The notes under the pieces: generated by a model
What the model was told of the DNA's origin: nothing
Seen by the model: only the letters and a program-made list of their open reading frames with translations
Databases searched by the model: none
NCBI RefSeq assembly: GCF_963678635.1
Contig: NC_087062.1
Span: 72,013,345-72,077,344 of the forward strand
DNA length: 64,000 nucleotides
DNA from: Symsagittifera roscoffensis
Lineage: Eukaryota; Xenacoelomorpha; Acoela; Convolutidae
Direction: 5' to 3'
Position numbers and translations under genes: made by a program
In this document: in pieces, positions 31,931-44,164 of the stretch
How positions within the stretch are numbered: the first letter of the stretch is position 1
Layout of the letters: each line of letters opens with the position of its first letter

Positions 31931-32299
31931 TCAACCTTCAAGAGTCCACGCATAGCCTCTGTCGGCTCCTGAAAACCCAACAATTCTAAACCCGACAGTT
32001 CGCAGTAAGTCCAGCACAACTCTGGGCGGATGTTGACTAACAAAGACTCTCTGATCTTTGATAGGCGTGTACTCTTTTTCTCCTTGCTTGGGAATCTTCG
32101 CCCCCAGGAGCTGCATCAAGGTAGAGTCTGCTGCCATGTCTCCGCAGACAGTGGGTCCTCGGATGGCGTCGTGGCTTTGGATTATGATGGTCCGGACCTC
32201 GATACTGGAGGATCCGGTTTCAAAGTTGGAATCGAAAACAGTGTTTGCAGTCAAATTTGGGTTGGCTAGAGTCGGCTGATTTTGATTTAAAGGGGGCAT
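31931..32299 (-). CDS. GCHFR: GTP cyclohydrolase I feedback regulatory protein
   Basis: 122-residue homologue of GFRP. In animals this protein binds GTP cyclohydrolase I and mediates its inhibition by tetrahydrobiopterin and its activation by phenylalanine. The conserved core is residues 35-122: EVRTIII, then IRGPTVCGD and STLMQLLGA (family pattern GPT-VGDE...LM..LGA), and PPRVVLDLLRTVGFRIVGFSG with a C-terminal YAWTL, like the family's PPRIVLDKL..RGF end. About 34 N-terminal residues rich in Asn, Thr and Pro extend beyond the 84-residue human protein. An in-frame TAA lies nine bases before this ATG, so it is the first usable start. A strong acceptor (TATTTTTCAG) at 32339-32340 implies an upstream 5'-UTR exon. 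The coding region has no intron. No GTP cyclohydrolase gene is in the window. Confidence 0.88.
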   Translation of the reverse strand: MPPLNQNQPTLANPNLTANTVFDSNFETGSSSIEVRTIIIQSHDAIRGPTVCGDMAADSTLMQLLGAKIPKQGEKEYTPIKDQRVFVSQHPPRVVLDLLRTVGFRIVGFSGADRGYAWTLEG

Positions 32300-32338
32300 G
32301 CTGACTTAAATTTCGTCAGACCAATTCTATCTAGCCAT
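32300..32338 (-). promoter_or_regulatory. GCHFR 5' UTR with a four-codon upstream ORF
   Basis: Directly after the predicted acceptor the exon begins ATGGCTAGATAG, an ATG-Ala-Arg-stop mini-frame 39 bases before the GCHFR start codon. If the splice site is right, ribosomes would meet this uORF first. It could lower translation, but its effect is inferred. Confidence 0.4.
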
Positions 32339-32340
32339 CT

Positions 32341-34544
32341 GAAAAATATTCACCCATTATAAACAAAAAAAAAAACAAATAAAGGACTTAGAAAACTATT
32401 TTTAGTTAAAGATTCAGATAGAGAAAAGAGAGTGCGCGCCACCAGAAAAAAAAATAATGACGAAAATCACAAAAAAATGATTTTTTATCAGATACGATTG
32501 ATTTTCTTTTTTCAAGCTCAAAATGATTTTAATCAGATACGATTGAATTTCTTGTTTGAAAACATTCTTCTTGATGGTAATTTGAAGATTGTAGCCATCT
32601 TTCACTTCTTTTTTTTAGTCTGTGATACTTGTAAAATCATATCGCTTAGAGTTATACTCAAACAAACTCCCTGTCATTTCAGATGTCCCTATTTAAATTC
32701 AAAGCAATTAATTCGACTGTAACCATTTCACGTATATCCGAAATTTCAAATTCAAGTTGCACTGCATGGAAAAGGGTAGGGCAACAATTTGTAACAGGCG
32801 GCAATTAAGAATTGACGCCTCACGATGAAAAAGAGCAGATTACTTGGGTCGTGGCAATACGAATAGTCTGACAGCCAGTTTGAAAATAATATAATTGTTT
32901 TTTTTGATAAAATAGTTTTTTTTGTTTAAGTGTGTCGAAACAATTTGTCTTCTGATATCATAAATTGTTTTAGGTTGAACTGTGTTCATATATTTTCTCA
33001 CATTTGAACGACTAAAACGCTGCGATATATTTCAAGTTTTGCAAAACTCTGGTATCTTGAAAATATGCTGTATTAACAAAAAAAACCTTAAATGACAACC
33101 ATAAATTATTTCAAACTGCAATTTTGAGAGACAGCAATTTTTGGAATTTTTCATCGCGATTTGATTTGAGTCTGAAGGGTCTTTAATTTGATTCCTCACT
33201 CGATATTATCTGAATTTTATTTGTGGCGCTTGATTTCATGTAGAAGACAGCCAAATTTCAGGTTTGGAGGTTGGAACAAAACAGAAACGACTAACGTATA
33301 CTGTAACTTTTTTGAGTCGGCTGGATCACGTCTGAAATCATCTCGCAACTTATCTCTTAGATTTTTCGGGTTCCTGCCTGAATGAAGTGAACGCATACTT
33401 TTTTGCATAGTATTTCGCTGGCGACTTTCGCTATAAATGCCATATTTCACATCTCTGTATTTGTATAATTCTACTAAATAACGAGTATCCTTTTTTTCAG
33501 TATCTTTCAATAAAACACAAGTGAGTGCATCTAGAATTGAGCAGATTATAAATGGAGCATTGCAAGAAACGGACCACAAAACTACATTATTGCACTGATT
33601 ACATTGCACAGAACTCAGATTTAAGTGCATCATATTACTTACAGCTACGTGGAGCATTACCTTCTATCATTCCAGTCCCCGTAATTGGTGGCTTTCCTCC
33701 AAAAAACATCATTGCGATAAGAAAAATATATGATTTTTTGATCGTACTTGTTTCATGCCCACGAATTGATGTAGTAGGAGTATGCCATATCTATGCGGGG
33801 ACTGGAAAAGAGCCAAGCTTAGACTGTGGTTAACTGCTTAAGTTGAAACCAAAATTTAGTTTGAAGAATTCGGGGCACAGTAAAAAAGATTTTTCTCTTT
33901 TCTATTGAGAGCAAGGTTAATTTAATTTAATTAACATAAAAATAAAAAAGAGCTTGAGTTTGTGTGCCCTAAATTATAGTAATAATTAATGAAATTAATG
34001 GTGTCATTATAAATTACGCTGAAGAGGGCAAATGAAAAAATATAAGTCATATACAGAAAATAAAAATTATAAACTAGTTTGCAAATACTGACCAGATTAA
34101 TTAGAATTCGTAATTTAGAGAAATTCATTGAAAAATTCAAAATAGAGAAAATATTAAACGATTTACGAAACTTAAACCATTAAAATGGTAACTTCAGGAG
34201 CCCCAGGCTCTTTTAAATTTTACAAATAAATTTAAAAATTATAATTTAAAGACTAGCAGCTTTTTGCATTTGTTAACCAGGATTAATCGGTGAGTCTTTT
34301 TTTGTGCTTATAAAAGTCGATTCGACCAACATTTTCAAGTGAACAAACTACAACCGCAAAACTTCTCTATTCGCAATCAAATCTCGGAGCGAATGACAAT
34401 TAAATCAGTTACAAAAACTGTATCAAAAACTCAGAGGCGGTGAGGCATTATGATAAAATGAGTTGTTTTTGGAAATTTGCATCTCAGATACAATCTGTTG
34501 CTTTCTTGTTATCCGAGTTGACCTGCGGTTCCAATTCTCACTGA
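32341..34544. other. Region between GCHFR and NCX, no clear gene
   Basis: Mostly non-coding. A minus-strand frame at 33217-33657 (146 codons, basic, with KNLRDKLRDDFRRD) has no recognisable domain; it could be an exon or chance. A plus-strand frame at 33552-33833 overlaps it and is likewise unrecognised. Short inverted repeats CCAGTCCCCG (33673) and CGGGGACTGG (33800) bracket about 140 bp. The upstream part should hold the GCHFR promoter and 5'-UTR exon, which I could not place. Confidence 0.35.
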
Positions 34545-37355
34545 CTAAAATCCAGGGTCGAAAACACAATAGGCGACCATTGCTGACATTGCGACATAAG
34601 TTATCCAAAGGCCCACAAATAAAATTGAGGTAATGATTTTGGATTTCCTAGGTCCTCCCAACTCGAAGCCAATTGAGGAGTTGAACCTCCTGAAGAACAA
34701 AGCGGCAATACAAATAGAGGCTAAGATGCAAAATAGAGTGACCGAGAATCCAAGAGCTCCGGGTTCTACTGCGAAGCCTCCGGGGGTTCCCTTGATGGCG
34801 TGGTATATAGCTGCCACAGACCAGGCGATTCCGATTCCCAGGAAAACATTCACTGCATTGCTTCCTGTCACATTACCAATAGAAGCGTCGGCAGTTTTAT
34901 CACCGACTGCGGCTGTTTTACTGGCGAAGGTATCGGGGACACTGGTTCCCAGAGCCACAAAAGAAATAGCTGTTACAGCATCTTTAAGCCCAACCGTGCA
35001 GCCAAAATGTGACGCTAAGTCACCAATAACAGCTGTCAAAGCTCCGATGCCGCCAATAGAAACAACAAAGCATGCCCATCCACCGGCGATATTGGTAGGG
35101 GGAATAAATGCAAACAGAATCTTCCAGAAGACAGTTAGGAAATGCATGACGTAATCCATGCACGATGGAAGGCTGTTTTCGCCTCCCTCCTCGTCGTCGC
35201 CTTCATCATCATCGTCTCCTCCCGCACTTACTGAGATCGCTTCTACGAATTGTTCAGTCCATGAAGACGTGCTTAGAAGTTCGCCCATATTAGTATTTTT
35301 CAGTAGCCGATCAACAGCTCCAGTGAACTCTTTACTCTCAGTAATGTTGACCTTGAGTCTAGTAATAGCACCCAGTTTTGCACGCCCTTGAGTCGCGATC
35401 AGCTCTTCTTCTGTCATTTTGGACTCGTCTTTTTCAAAGTCGTCTTCGTAAATGACAGTTCCCGTCGAACTTCGTCTGGCTATTTGGCGTGGATTTCCGA
35501 TTTCGACAAAGAAGTGTTCATGCTTCTCGTACTCTTCGTCGTCGATAACTTTGACGGTAATGAATCCGGATGCTTGGTCATTAGTGAACTCTAGCTCACC
35601 AAAGGAGTCTTCAAAATCAACTCCGCCGCCCTTCGCGGTTCCGTCGATGGTGAGAAAAGGCACGTGGATGTTGCCTCTGGCACCTGAGTGTCTGGCAATT
35701 TTAATTTTCACCTCCCCACAGTTCTCGGGACAGGAGATTTCTTCTTCTTCAAAACAGAACACACCGCAATGGTCATCGTCTAGAATTGTGATCATGCATT
35801 CATCAACTGCTCCTAGTCGGCAATCGATTGAGGGGTCATTTTGGACTTTATCGGCTAGAGGGGACTTGGCGTTGCGGACATTCGACAACTTCACACTGAA
35901 GTGCTCGTCTTCTTCAAACACGTCGTCGTCTACAATGTGCAGGGTTACTTCTTTGTGGGTTTCGTCCGGTTTGAATACAAGGGTGCCGGCCGCGTAGTGG
36001 AAATCCGAACCTTGGTTGGCTGATCCGTCGATGGTTTCGAAATCAACGTAAGTGTAAAAGTCTAAATCTTCTCCAATTCTGTACACCCCAACTTCAAATG
36101 ATCCCACGTTTTCCATTACTGTGTAGTGTTCGGGGTCAAATACGACCTTGGCAAAACTTTCCTCTTCTTCTATTACCTCCGTAAGGTCCTTTTCATGTGC
36201 TTTCTTTTCCAAATTCTTCTTGATCACGTTTCCACCACCTGTCATTTTTCGCGTTGCCGCGATTCGATAGTAGGCTCTGCTTTTATGCTGATTCTGCACA
36301 ACCTCGTAGGCTGCCATCTGTTCTAGTTTATCCATGTCTAGATCAGGGTGTTGTTCTTTCAGTTCGACCAATTTCATCATGAACTCTCTTTTGTGCTGGT
36401 CGCTCGAACTCAAGTCTTGCAGGTTCATCTTGGAACCTTTGAAGCCTACATGAGCATCGTGGTTGGACAATAGATTGCCGTCGTGGTTGTTGTTCGCATT
36501 GTGCTTTTGCATCTCAACGTCTCCATTTTGCTCACTCATATTTATGTCCTGAGCTCCCGTATAATGTGCAGTGTATTTTTTGTCCAGGAACCGCATGAAA
36601 AATATCTTCCTATCTGTAATGTAAGCTATTAGGACTAGCAAAGGGAAGAAAGCAAATGTCACCAGGCCCTCCCAGACTTCCACTTCGTTGGGACTGATCA
36701 CTGCGATGATAATGTACATCCAGATATAAGCGAACACACTCCAACTAGCAGTGCAAACAAACACGCGCAAATGTTCAATTCTTCGTCCTTCGCCATCGGG
36801 AATCACATACACGCAGATGGCAATGATGCAAAACAGATTGAAAGCGGCCGAGCCTACGATTGTACCTGGACCAAGGTCACCTGACTCGAATTTACGACTG
36901 ATGATTTCGATGACTGACAACATGATTTCAGGAGCACTCGACCCCAACGCCATTAGAGTCAAATTAGAAACAGTCTCGTTCCAGATTTGGACAGTGACGA
37001 CTGCTTTCTCGCCATTGGGCCGAGTGACTGTGACCTGTTTCTCCTGACTCGTGATCATTTCAATAGCGGACATGAATCGATCAGACACGATTGATACTCC
37101 CAGGAACATGTAACAGAGCGCGAAAAAGTAGACAAATCCCCTCGCTACGTAATCTGCTGTCGATGTCTTAAACGGACGCCAGCAGGATAAAATGAGGCCG
37201 TCTTTAGCCTCGCTGCACCCATCCCCTTTCGCTACGCACTTTTCTTCGGAAGCTGCAGATTCATTTGAAGCGGCACTTACACACGATGTGCACGCAATAA
37301 GGAAAGCGAATAAAACTAAACCCAGTTGGCTCAAAGACTTTTCGCCCATTTTCAT
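34545..37355 (-). CDS. Na+/Ca2+ exchanger, SLC8/NCX family
   Basis: 936-residue plasma-membrane exchanger that extrudes Ca2+ against Na+ entry. In order: signal peptide about 1-29; a first membrane block about 70-245 containing the alpha-1 repeat ([12 protein letters not shown], 136-147) and VGSAAFNLF; a basic XIP-like segment about 247-266 ([15 protein letters not shown]); a large cytoplasmic loop with two Calx-beta domains, CBD1 about 400-528 (acidic Ca2+-site residues in DDDVFEEDE and ILDDD) and CBD2 about 530-640; an acidic stretch 712-726; and a second membrane block about 735-930 with the alpha-2 repeat ([13 protein letters not shown], 801-813) and [14 protein letters not shown]. Ion-binding residues of both alpha repeats are intact. 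Length matches the family (about 950). The whole coding sequence is one exon. An acceptor-like TTCTTCTTCTGCTTAAG just before the ATG suggests a 5'-UTR intron, so the gene need not be a retrocopy. Confidence 0.97.
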   Translation of the reverse strand: MKMGEKSLSQLGLVLFAFLIACTSCVSAASNESAASEEKCVAKGDGCSEAKDGLILSCWRPFKTSTADYVARGFVYFFALCYMFLGVSIVSDRFMSAIEMITSQEKQVTVTRPNGEKAVVTVQIWNETVSNLTLMALGSSAPEIMLSVIEIISRKFESGDLGPGTIVGSAAFNLFCIIAICVYVIPDGEGRRIEHLRVFVCTASWSVFAYIWMYIIIAVISPNEVEVWEGLVTFAFFPLLVLIAYITDRKIFFMRFLDKKYTAHYTGAQDINMSEQNGDVEMQKHNANNNHDGNLLSNHDAHVGFKGSKMNLQDLSSSDQHKREFMMKLVELKEQHPDLDMDKLEQMAAYEVVQNQHKSRAYYRIAATRKMTGGGNVIKKNLEKKAHEKDLTEVIEEEESFAKVVFDPEHYTVMENVGSFEVGVYRIGEDLDFYTYVDFETIDGSANQGSDFHYAAGTLVFKPDETHKEVTLHIVDDDVFEEDEHFSVKLSNVRNAKSPLADKVQNDPSIDCRLGAVDECMITILDDDHCGVFCFEEEEISCPENCGEVKIKIARHSGARGNIHVPFLTIDGTAKGGGVDFEDSFGELEFTNDQASGFITVKVIDDEEYEKHEHFFVEIGNPRQIARRSSTGTVIYEDDFEKDESKMTEEELIATQGRAKLGAITRLKVNITESKEFTGAVDRLLKNTNMGELLSTSSWTEQFVEAISVSAGGDDDDEGDDEEGGENSLPSCMDYVMHFLTVFWKILFAFIPPTNIAGGWACFVVSIGGIGALTAVIGDLASHFGCTVGLKDAVTAISFVALGTSVPDTFASKTAAVGDKTADASIGNVTGSNAVNVFLGIGIAWSVAAIYHAIKGTPGGFAVEPGALGFSVTLFCILASICIAALFFRRFNSSIGFELGGPRKSKIITSILFVGLWITYVAMSAMVAYCVFDPGF

Positions 37356-38155
37356 TAAAAATAACTTAAGCAGAAGAAGAAATAGATGAATCAGCTTTTG
37401 AAGCAGGGGATAGAAATGAATTACTCTTCTGATCGAATAAAATGATGTACAAAGCTAAGAAACAAAATTATTTGAACGCTTATCCATTGAAATCAGCACA
37501 AAACTGATAAAAGGTTTGACTGACAAAAGGCAAAACGAAGTATAATTAGCTTTTTCATTGATTTTTTTTCTCAATATGTGACGCATAGGAAACAATAGAG
37601 TACGTTACAAATAATTCTGCAGCAGAATTGAAAATTGTGCTTTATCTAGAAACAACACCAGCTTTACCCGATGAGTGTTTGTGCTTATATGGTACTATTG
37701 TGTTATAGTTGAAGTTACGTAAGGCGGTGGTTGTTGAGCTTTTCAAGGGGGATAAGCGGTGTAGGAGCGGTTGTTTTGTGCCTTTGATGTTCGAATAAGA
37801 AAAGAAATCAATCTAAAATGGAACAAATAATGGCAAAAAAGGATAAACGCTAAGTCGGCGCTCACAATTTTGGGCCAAAATCAACTTGGTGGCTCGTTGT
37901 AAATTTAATTAAATCCGTAAACTTTTTACGGCCTAATCGAATTTCAAAGTAATCAGGCTACAAATTTAACATCTACGCTGCTATTGCTGCTGCTGCTGTT
38001 TTTGTACGATGTCTTGTCCTTGCTCCGCCTCCGTTCACGCTCAAATTCAGCTACTAGTATTATTACACTAGACTAGAAAGAGCCACTGCCTTTCTCGCAA
38101 CCGCGTCAATTCCCAGATTGCATGGATAAAGCCATTACTACAGTCAGTCTTCACC

Positions 38156-38250
38156 TGTAAGTTGTGCAATGCTTCCCAAGTCCTTATCAAGCTGTTACAT
38201 TAGTATTGGGCGCCGGTTTGGGCACTATGGTTTGCAGATAGTAGCCTAAA
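38156..38250 (-). other. Candidate 5'-UTR exon of the NCX gene
   Basis: On the minus strand a good donor (TTACAG then GTGAAG, intron from 38154) lies about 790 bp upstream of the acceptor-like TTCTGCTTAAG at 37365-37366. The 37,960-38,250 interval is more GC-rich than its surroundings. The upstream boundary of the exon and the promoter are not determined, and the link to NCX is inferred from position and splice signals only. Confidence 0.3.
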
Positions 38251-38399
38251 ATAAAAAAGAAGATTTGAAACGCAATTTGAATTGCTAACATATTCGGAGG
38301 TAAACGATTTTAACAACTCTGAACTGAGCCACTTAAAAAGTATAACCACATCTCTTCAGTGGTATTATCTCAAATAGTTAAGGACCGTGTTGAGGAATA

Positions 38400-38660
38400 G
38401 ATTTATTATCTTAGTGAGTATAGGCGAGAAAAGGTGGAAAACTCAAGAGTTGTGAAATATGCTGGCGGTGTGCTCAACAAATAGATGAATAGGGCACCAT
38501 CGGAGCAGAAAAAAGACTAGGGAAAAGGCTAGATGAGATGAAGATTAGAAAGAAGATGCAGAAATTTGACCTAAAAGCGGTCTCTAAGCTAATTGGCCCA
38601 ATAAGTCGCGATGATAATGTGGTAAATGTGAGACAAATCTGGTTACACTAGGCCAAATTT
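38400..38660. other. Short open stretch, unrecognised
   Basis: On the plus strand a frame open from about 38490 to 38650 reads GTIGAEKRLGKRLDEMKIRK, then KMQKFDLKAVSKLIGPI. It looks somewhat protein-like but has no ATG-led frame and no recognisable family. It may be a transposon relic. Confidence 0.2.
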
Positions 38661-38867
38661 GACAGCCTTCATTTAAACTACCCTTCGTTTTGACAGAAAT
38701 TCAAAAAAATGTGTCTAAATATTTTTGAACTAAATTCTTTCTCATTAAATTACGTCAAATGAAGGTTAAATGCGTCCATTTCATTTTACACAGCTTGGTG
38801 GGGACAAAAGGGCTGTTTATTATAAGTGTCAACCTAATGAGACCAAGTGTATCATATCAATTTAACA

Positions 38868-38960
38868 CAGATGCGAAGCTTTGCTTCGCAAACACTAGCG
38901 AGAACACGACAAAAAGCAGCTCTATAAAGTGCAAAAGAAAAAAGTATAAATAAGCCTCGA
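38868..38960 (+). repeat. Dispersed repeat, GAAGC/GCTTCGC family
   Basis: Begins GATGCGAAGCTTTGCTTCGC, then AAACACTAGCGAGAACAC, AAAAAGCAGCTCTA and a CCTCGAATT tail, matching 5222-5340 block by block. Confidence 0.5.
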
Positions 38961-40978
38961 ATTAGTAAAAAAAAATCGGCTAGGTCTACTAGGTCTGAAT
39001 TTCGGACCTGAAACCTAAAGATTAAGGGTCCACTAACCACTCAGCCACGGACGCTTAATAGGTACCAAACACTAGCCACAAATAAAGCACAGAACAGATG
39101 CTATGCAATTTCTAATGTTACAGAGAAATTTACAAAGTAAACACTTTTATTTGCGAGTTAGGTTAGAAAAAAAGATGGTTGGTAATAATACAGTAAGCTG
39201 ATCGCTAGTGTAAATGACCAATTTTCTTAAACTTACATATAATGCAGCAATCGCTTGGAGCTCACTCTAGTTTCGATGCACTCAACACTCCTAATTGAGT
39301 ACACAGAGACGAAGCGGAGATTTGCACCACTTGCGATACAACAGACATGAAAAAAAAACGAAAAAAAAATTGTTGAAAAAAAACTAGGTGACCTAAAAAT
39401 TTCGTATGTCTCGATAAGAGATATTTAGGGTCCAGCAAAAGCTGATAGAAAATTGATATTTTCTTCTTATACTGATGCGGGAGGAAATGTGTAATATCAA
39501 AAATTGGACATTGCCCAAAACTTTAGTTTTTTACTCTTTAAAATAAGTGAGAAGAGTGAAAATTTGGAGATACTGAGTGAGATATTGGAATTTTCCAAGG
39601 GGCATAATATTTTTAATACAAAAAATTAAGAACTCGCCGGCCGCTTCTCCAGGATAAAATTTAGCAACCGGCGGTTCTTTCTATTAAACCTTCATCTCAG
39701 ATTTGATACGGTAGTTTTGAAGAAAAGTCAAAAAATTTCTAAAGAACGGTCAAAGTTCAAAAAAAAGACTTTCCGAAATCCATCACTTTTTTCTGCAAAA
39801 AGTATGCCAGGACCGCTTAAGCAGAGAAAATTCCGAAACTGCCGTTATCGATAGAAAACTTAACCTGAAAATTGGCAGGGTAATTTTCGAAAAGTCAAAC
39901 TTTCAAAGAACAGTAACAAAAGAACTGACGTTTTCGAGAACCATACCTTTTTGTGTCAAAAAAATTGGTTATGAAGACCCGTCACACTTTACTCAAAAAT
40001 GATCCTCCAAAATCCGAAAACTTGGATTCAAAAGATTTAACTTTTTTAAAATTTCGTATACTCATGCGTTATGCAATGCGTAATTTAAAAAATTTGACTT
40101 TGCCCAAAACTTAAGACGTTTCCCAAATAAAATAAGTAGAGGGGAACTTTCACAGCCAGTTGTATCTATTGAGACCAAAATCTCAGATTTGAGAAGTTAG
40201 TTATAGAAGAAAAATCCAAAAATATGGGTCAAATTTCACCCCTTTTCGTCACACAGACTATTTCGAAGGCTGCAGACATTGGGCTAACATTTTTACAAAA
40301 AGTGAAAAAAAATCCAAAGCGTCTCAAAAAAATAGAGTCGAAAAAAAACAAAAAAAATAATTGAAAAGCCGTAAAGGTGTCAACAAAAGTTGTACCAATA
40401 TTTGCGACAAAGGTTGAAAAGAATAGTCGTACTATTACATAACGGTCGCTAAAGCTCGAAATGTAAAGAAAATCAACTGGTCTTAAGCTGCGAAAAAGGA
40501 AACTGGGTCTTTTATCGATCAACAGGATACAACTGACGCATAACTCATTGATAGACATAAAAGGGCAATTAGAGTGAGATTGAATTTCTCTAAATAGGCC
40601 AACTAGTAGGCTCGTGAAACTTACATTTTACTTTGCGGTAAATATTACGCCAGAAAAAAATTCGCAGTTACCGAAATTTTTTGGATAGCCTAATAATTTT
40701 ATTATTTCGCGAACTTAAGGTTTGCAAACTATTGAAGCTAACTTAGATAAGCTTAACCCTGGCTTTTTTAAGCCAATTTCCCAGATAAAAGGGCTTTTTT
40801 ATTGCGCTCATAGAGGATTTGGCGTGCGCCGAGGATTTTTCATTATTTTTTTTAAATGAAATCTGAGTAAGCTGCAACAACTCGTTCGAAATGTAACCAA
40901 AAAGTAACCAGGGCTAGCTAGTTGCCAATGCTGCAGTTGAAGTTAGCGTTCTGACTTGTGAATTGCTTTGATCCGGCT
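38961..40978. other. Intergenic, AT-rich, no gene recognised
   Basis: No supported gene. A second dispersed-repeat fragment lies at 39302-39420 (GACGAAGCGGAGATTTGCAC, then ACTTGCGATACAAC). The longest open frame (minus, 40229-40558) is Phe-rich, comes from A-runs on the other strand, and has no domain. Confidence 0.45.
39302..39420 (+). repeat. Dispersed repeat fragment, GAAGC family
   Basis: GACGAAGCGGAGAT..GC followed by ACTTGCGATACAAC and an A-rich tail with TATGTCTCGA. It closely resembles 48185-48360, which has the same blocks in the same order. Confidence 0.45.
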
Positions 40979-41230
40979 AAAAACTCGGTCTGCTAAAAAA
41001 ATCTTGCTGAAAAAAAGTCATTCAAATTAACCTTCAATAATTTCAGATTTTTCTACCATGATTCTTTTTCGCATGAGTCGATCAAAACTTTTCACAATTC
41101 GTTCAAAAACTCGGTCTGCTAAAAAAAATCTTGCTGAAAAAAAGTAATTCAAATTAACCTTCAATCATTTCAGATTTTTCCAACATGATTCTTTTTCGCA
41201 TGAGTCGATCAAAACTTTTCACAATTAGTT
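40979..41230 (+). repeat. Two-copy 126-bp tandem duplication
   Basis: The block starting AAAAACTCGGTCTGCTAAAA occurs at 40979 and again at 41105, nearly identical, ending near TCACAATT. Non-coding. Confidence 0.85.
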
Positions 41231-44160
41231 CAATCAAATGAGTAATTTCTGGTGACGTGCTTTTAACGAAAGATTAGACTAAGCTGAAATTTTCACGCAC
41301 TTAATAAACCGAGCAGTTTGAAAAAATGCTGGCAAGCCTGTCTCCAAGAAACGTTCGGTGCGCAAAAAGCAGACTGTATTGGGCAAGCGGCAAATTCTTC
41401 AGAAAGTGACACTTGAACAATTTGATTCAACCTACATCGTAAAACAGTTTGCGATTTTTTAAGTTTCCCATGTCGGCTTACAATTCAAGCTATGCAATAT
41501 TAAAAATTTTCATGGTACTTCAGCTTGATCCAAATATCAATTTTTTTCTGAGCAAACCGTTCAACTGACTAAGGTTTTAAAATTTTTATGTTTTGATACC
41601 CATTTGATACGCTGGATCGATTCGCAGGAAGTTGATTTTCTCAGAAAGCCATTCAACTGATGAAAATCTGGGTCAAATAACTCAAGTTGACTCTTTGTGA
41701 ACCGATTCGCAATAAGTTGAAGCTACCCTCAGCAAGCTATGAAACATGGAAAATTACTCAATCAATGAAACTTGGAGATTTGAAAATCGTATTGCAATCG
41801 ATTCGCTCATATAGACAATTTGTTTTTCGGAGCAAGTGAAACGATGATCTCCGGTCATTTATAAATTATTTAATCTCAGCACTCTATTCAAACAATGAAA
41901 CCTTGAAATAATTCGGATGAAATCATAGAACAAATCGGCAAGAGTTTTTTCTAGGCAGGCTTTTTCAATTTTTGCAGGCAAACCAGACAAGCAAGTAAAA
42001 TTTTATACGCAAATTATTCAAATCAAAAAACTTTACAAGTAATTTTGCATTTCCTGTAAATTCATCAAGTGAATCAGTTAGCGAAAAGTTTAACTTGTTC
42101 GAAGCAAGATGTTCAAGCGATGAGATTTCGAAAAATTTCAGTTTTTTCATAGTATGAATTAGTTTGCAAAAATTTCAAGTTTTTCTGAGCAAGCTATCAA
42201 AAGGATGAAACTTTTGATTTATTTAGAAACTGTTTTCATAGCTTGGATTCAAGCGAGTTATTGAAGCGATGAAACTTCGAAATATAGATCTATCTTGGCC
42301 TTCTCTTAAACGCTGGCTTAGAATCTTTCGTTAACATTACGCTCGACAAAATGAAAACGTCGCGTTCAGTTAAACAATGCTTCATTGCGCATTCCGAATT
42401 TCATTTGATATTTAAGGTACTTAACATTTGGACAATAACAATTTAATTTTTTTGCTATATAATTGGAGCAATTTTCATATTTAAACAAAAATTGTGCTTT
42501 TAAACACTTATGTCACTTATAAGCAGTTTCTTTTTCTTTTGTGATGCAACTTTGAGACTAAATAACAAAAAAGAAAAAAGACTTGATAATAAAAAAGAAA
42601 AATGAAAAAAGAGTTAAGAAGTAAGTTGTTAGGTAAAGTAAACTAGTTGCGTCCTTTAATTTTAGATGGGTCTCTGCAGAAAAAAAATCTATGCCTTAAG
42701 CCTTCAAAAAATAGTTCACAAAAATTGCGGACCCAGTTTTCATACTTGCTTTTTCTGGGCGTCCAAAAATAATTCGTGCTCGACCACTCATTTATTTATT
42801 TATTTTACTGATGTAAAACTTTCGAAATTATTTTACGACACCCATTTTTGGTTAACCGTTCATGAAAATTTTCTAGGGGATCCTCTGCGTCTTAGCATAA
42901 CCAAATTGAATGAGATATCGAGCCAAAAAACGGAGTTTTTCTATCAAAACCTTCATAAGAAGCATTTGAAAAAGCCTAGTCAAAATGCATCTGTGGCAAT
43001 CTTTTCAAAAAATTTTTCTAAAAAATCCGAACTTTTTTGAAAATCCGCTCCTCGAGAAAATCTTAGATCATCACCTGATTACTGCCAAATTATCCGGCTC
43101 TATATAAAATTAGATGATTTTAGTTCAAAAACATTTACAACTAAATTACTTAACAATCGAATTTATATTTGATTAACGAAAAATAAGGGAAAAAGTTTGC
43201 AAAAATTTTGCAGAGAGAAAATTATGTTAATCCCCAGATTTTTAACTGTTTATAAAGCAACACATGCCAAACTCACGGCATCGCCAAATTATAATTAATA
43301 TCAATCGATTGGCTAGCTGCCAACCAATTAAAAAATTGGGGTAAATGTCGCAACTGATTTGGAATTTATGGTACTGAAAAATTTGAAAATTGACAAGCAA
43401 AAAATACTAACCAATTTGAAAGAGGTTCAGTCAACGAAACCATTATTGAATACAAAACTGTTTTCAGACTGTCTAGTTTTCAATTAATTGAATCATTACA
43501 TGAAACAGTAGTAAATAATATACAATGACAGAAAAATTTGTAATTATACTATTACTAGGAAAACGTTCGAAGGAAAAGCTAATGGACGCAACAAAAATTA
43601 TAAGGGTAATTTATTTGTAATTTATAAACGTGCAAAATTTGGAAGAAGATATCGAATCGTAAGGGTTAAATGCTCATTGCAAAAAAAATAAAGCAAACTT
43701 TTTATTTATTCAGGATTAATTTCACAAAAAGCTCGAGCAGGGCACATTATTAAATACAGTTACTTGAGTCTCTGAAAATCAAATAATAGCCAAAAACAAC
43801 TGAAGAAAAAAGCAACACGTTTAGATTAGTTAAGCCTTTCAACAGCCCTTAGAGACAAAAAAAACTTCAGATGCAAATACAATAGAAAAAAAGAAATGCC
43901 CTCAAAGTTGGAGTGCAAAGTAAAATAGCAGCTCAATTTTAGAAAAGTGGGAAAATGAGACATGAACAATAATGTTTTCATCACACGAGCCTAAAAAGTG
44001 TCACAAAAAAGGCGGTGGGAAAATAAGGGAAGCGTAAACGGGAGAACAGTAACAAAGCACGCACCAGCGAACATTTTCTAATTCTCCGGATTCGAACAGA
44101 TAATTTTAATTTCAGTTGTGCCCTGCATATCTCACCAAATAGGATATAGCGTGTTAAGTC
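41231..44160. other. Intergenic, no gene recognised
   Basis: About 2.9 kb of AT-rich DNA. The longest open frame (plus, 42666-43040) has no recognisable domain and atypical composition. No RNA gene or complete mobile element was found. Confidence 0.45.
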
Positions 44161-44164
44161 TTGA

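Noticed and set aside
34633-37389. Plus-strand frames of 65-181 codons opposite NCX
   Set aside because: They are antisense shadows of the NCX exon with no recognisable domain.
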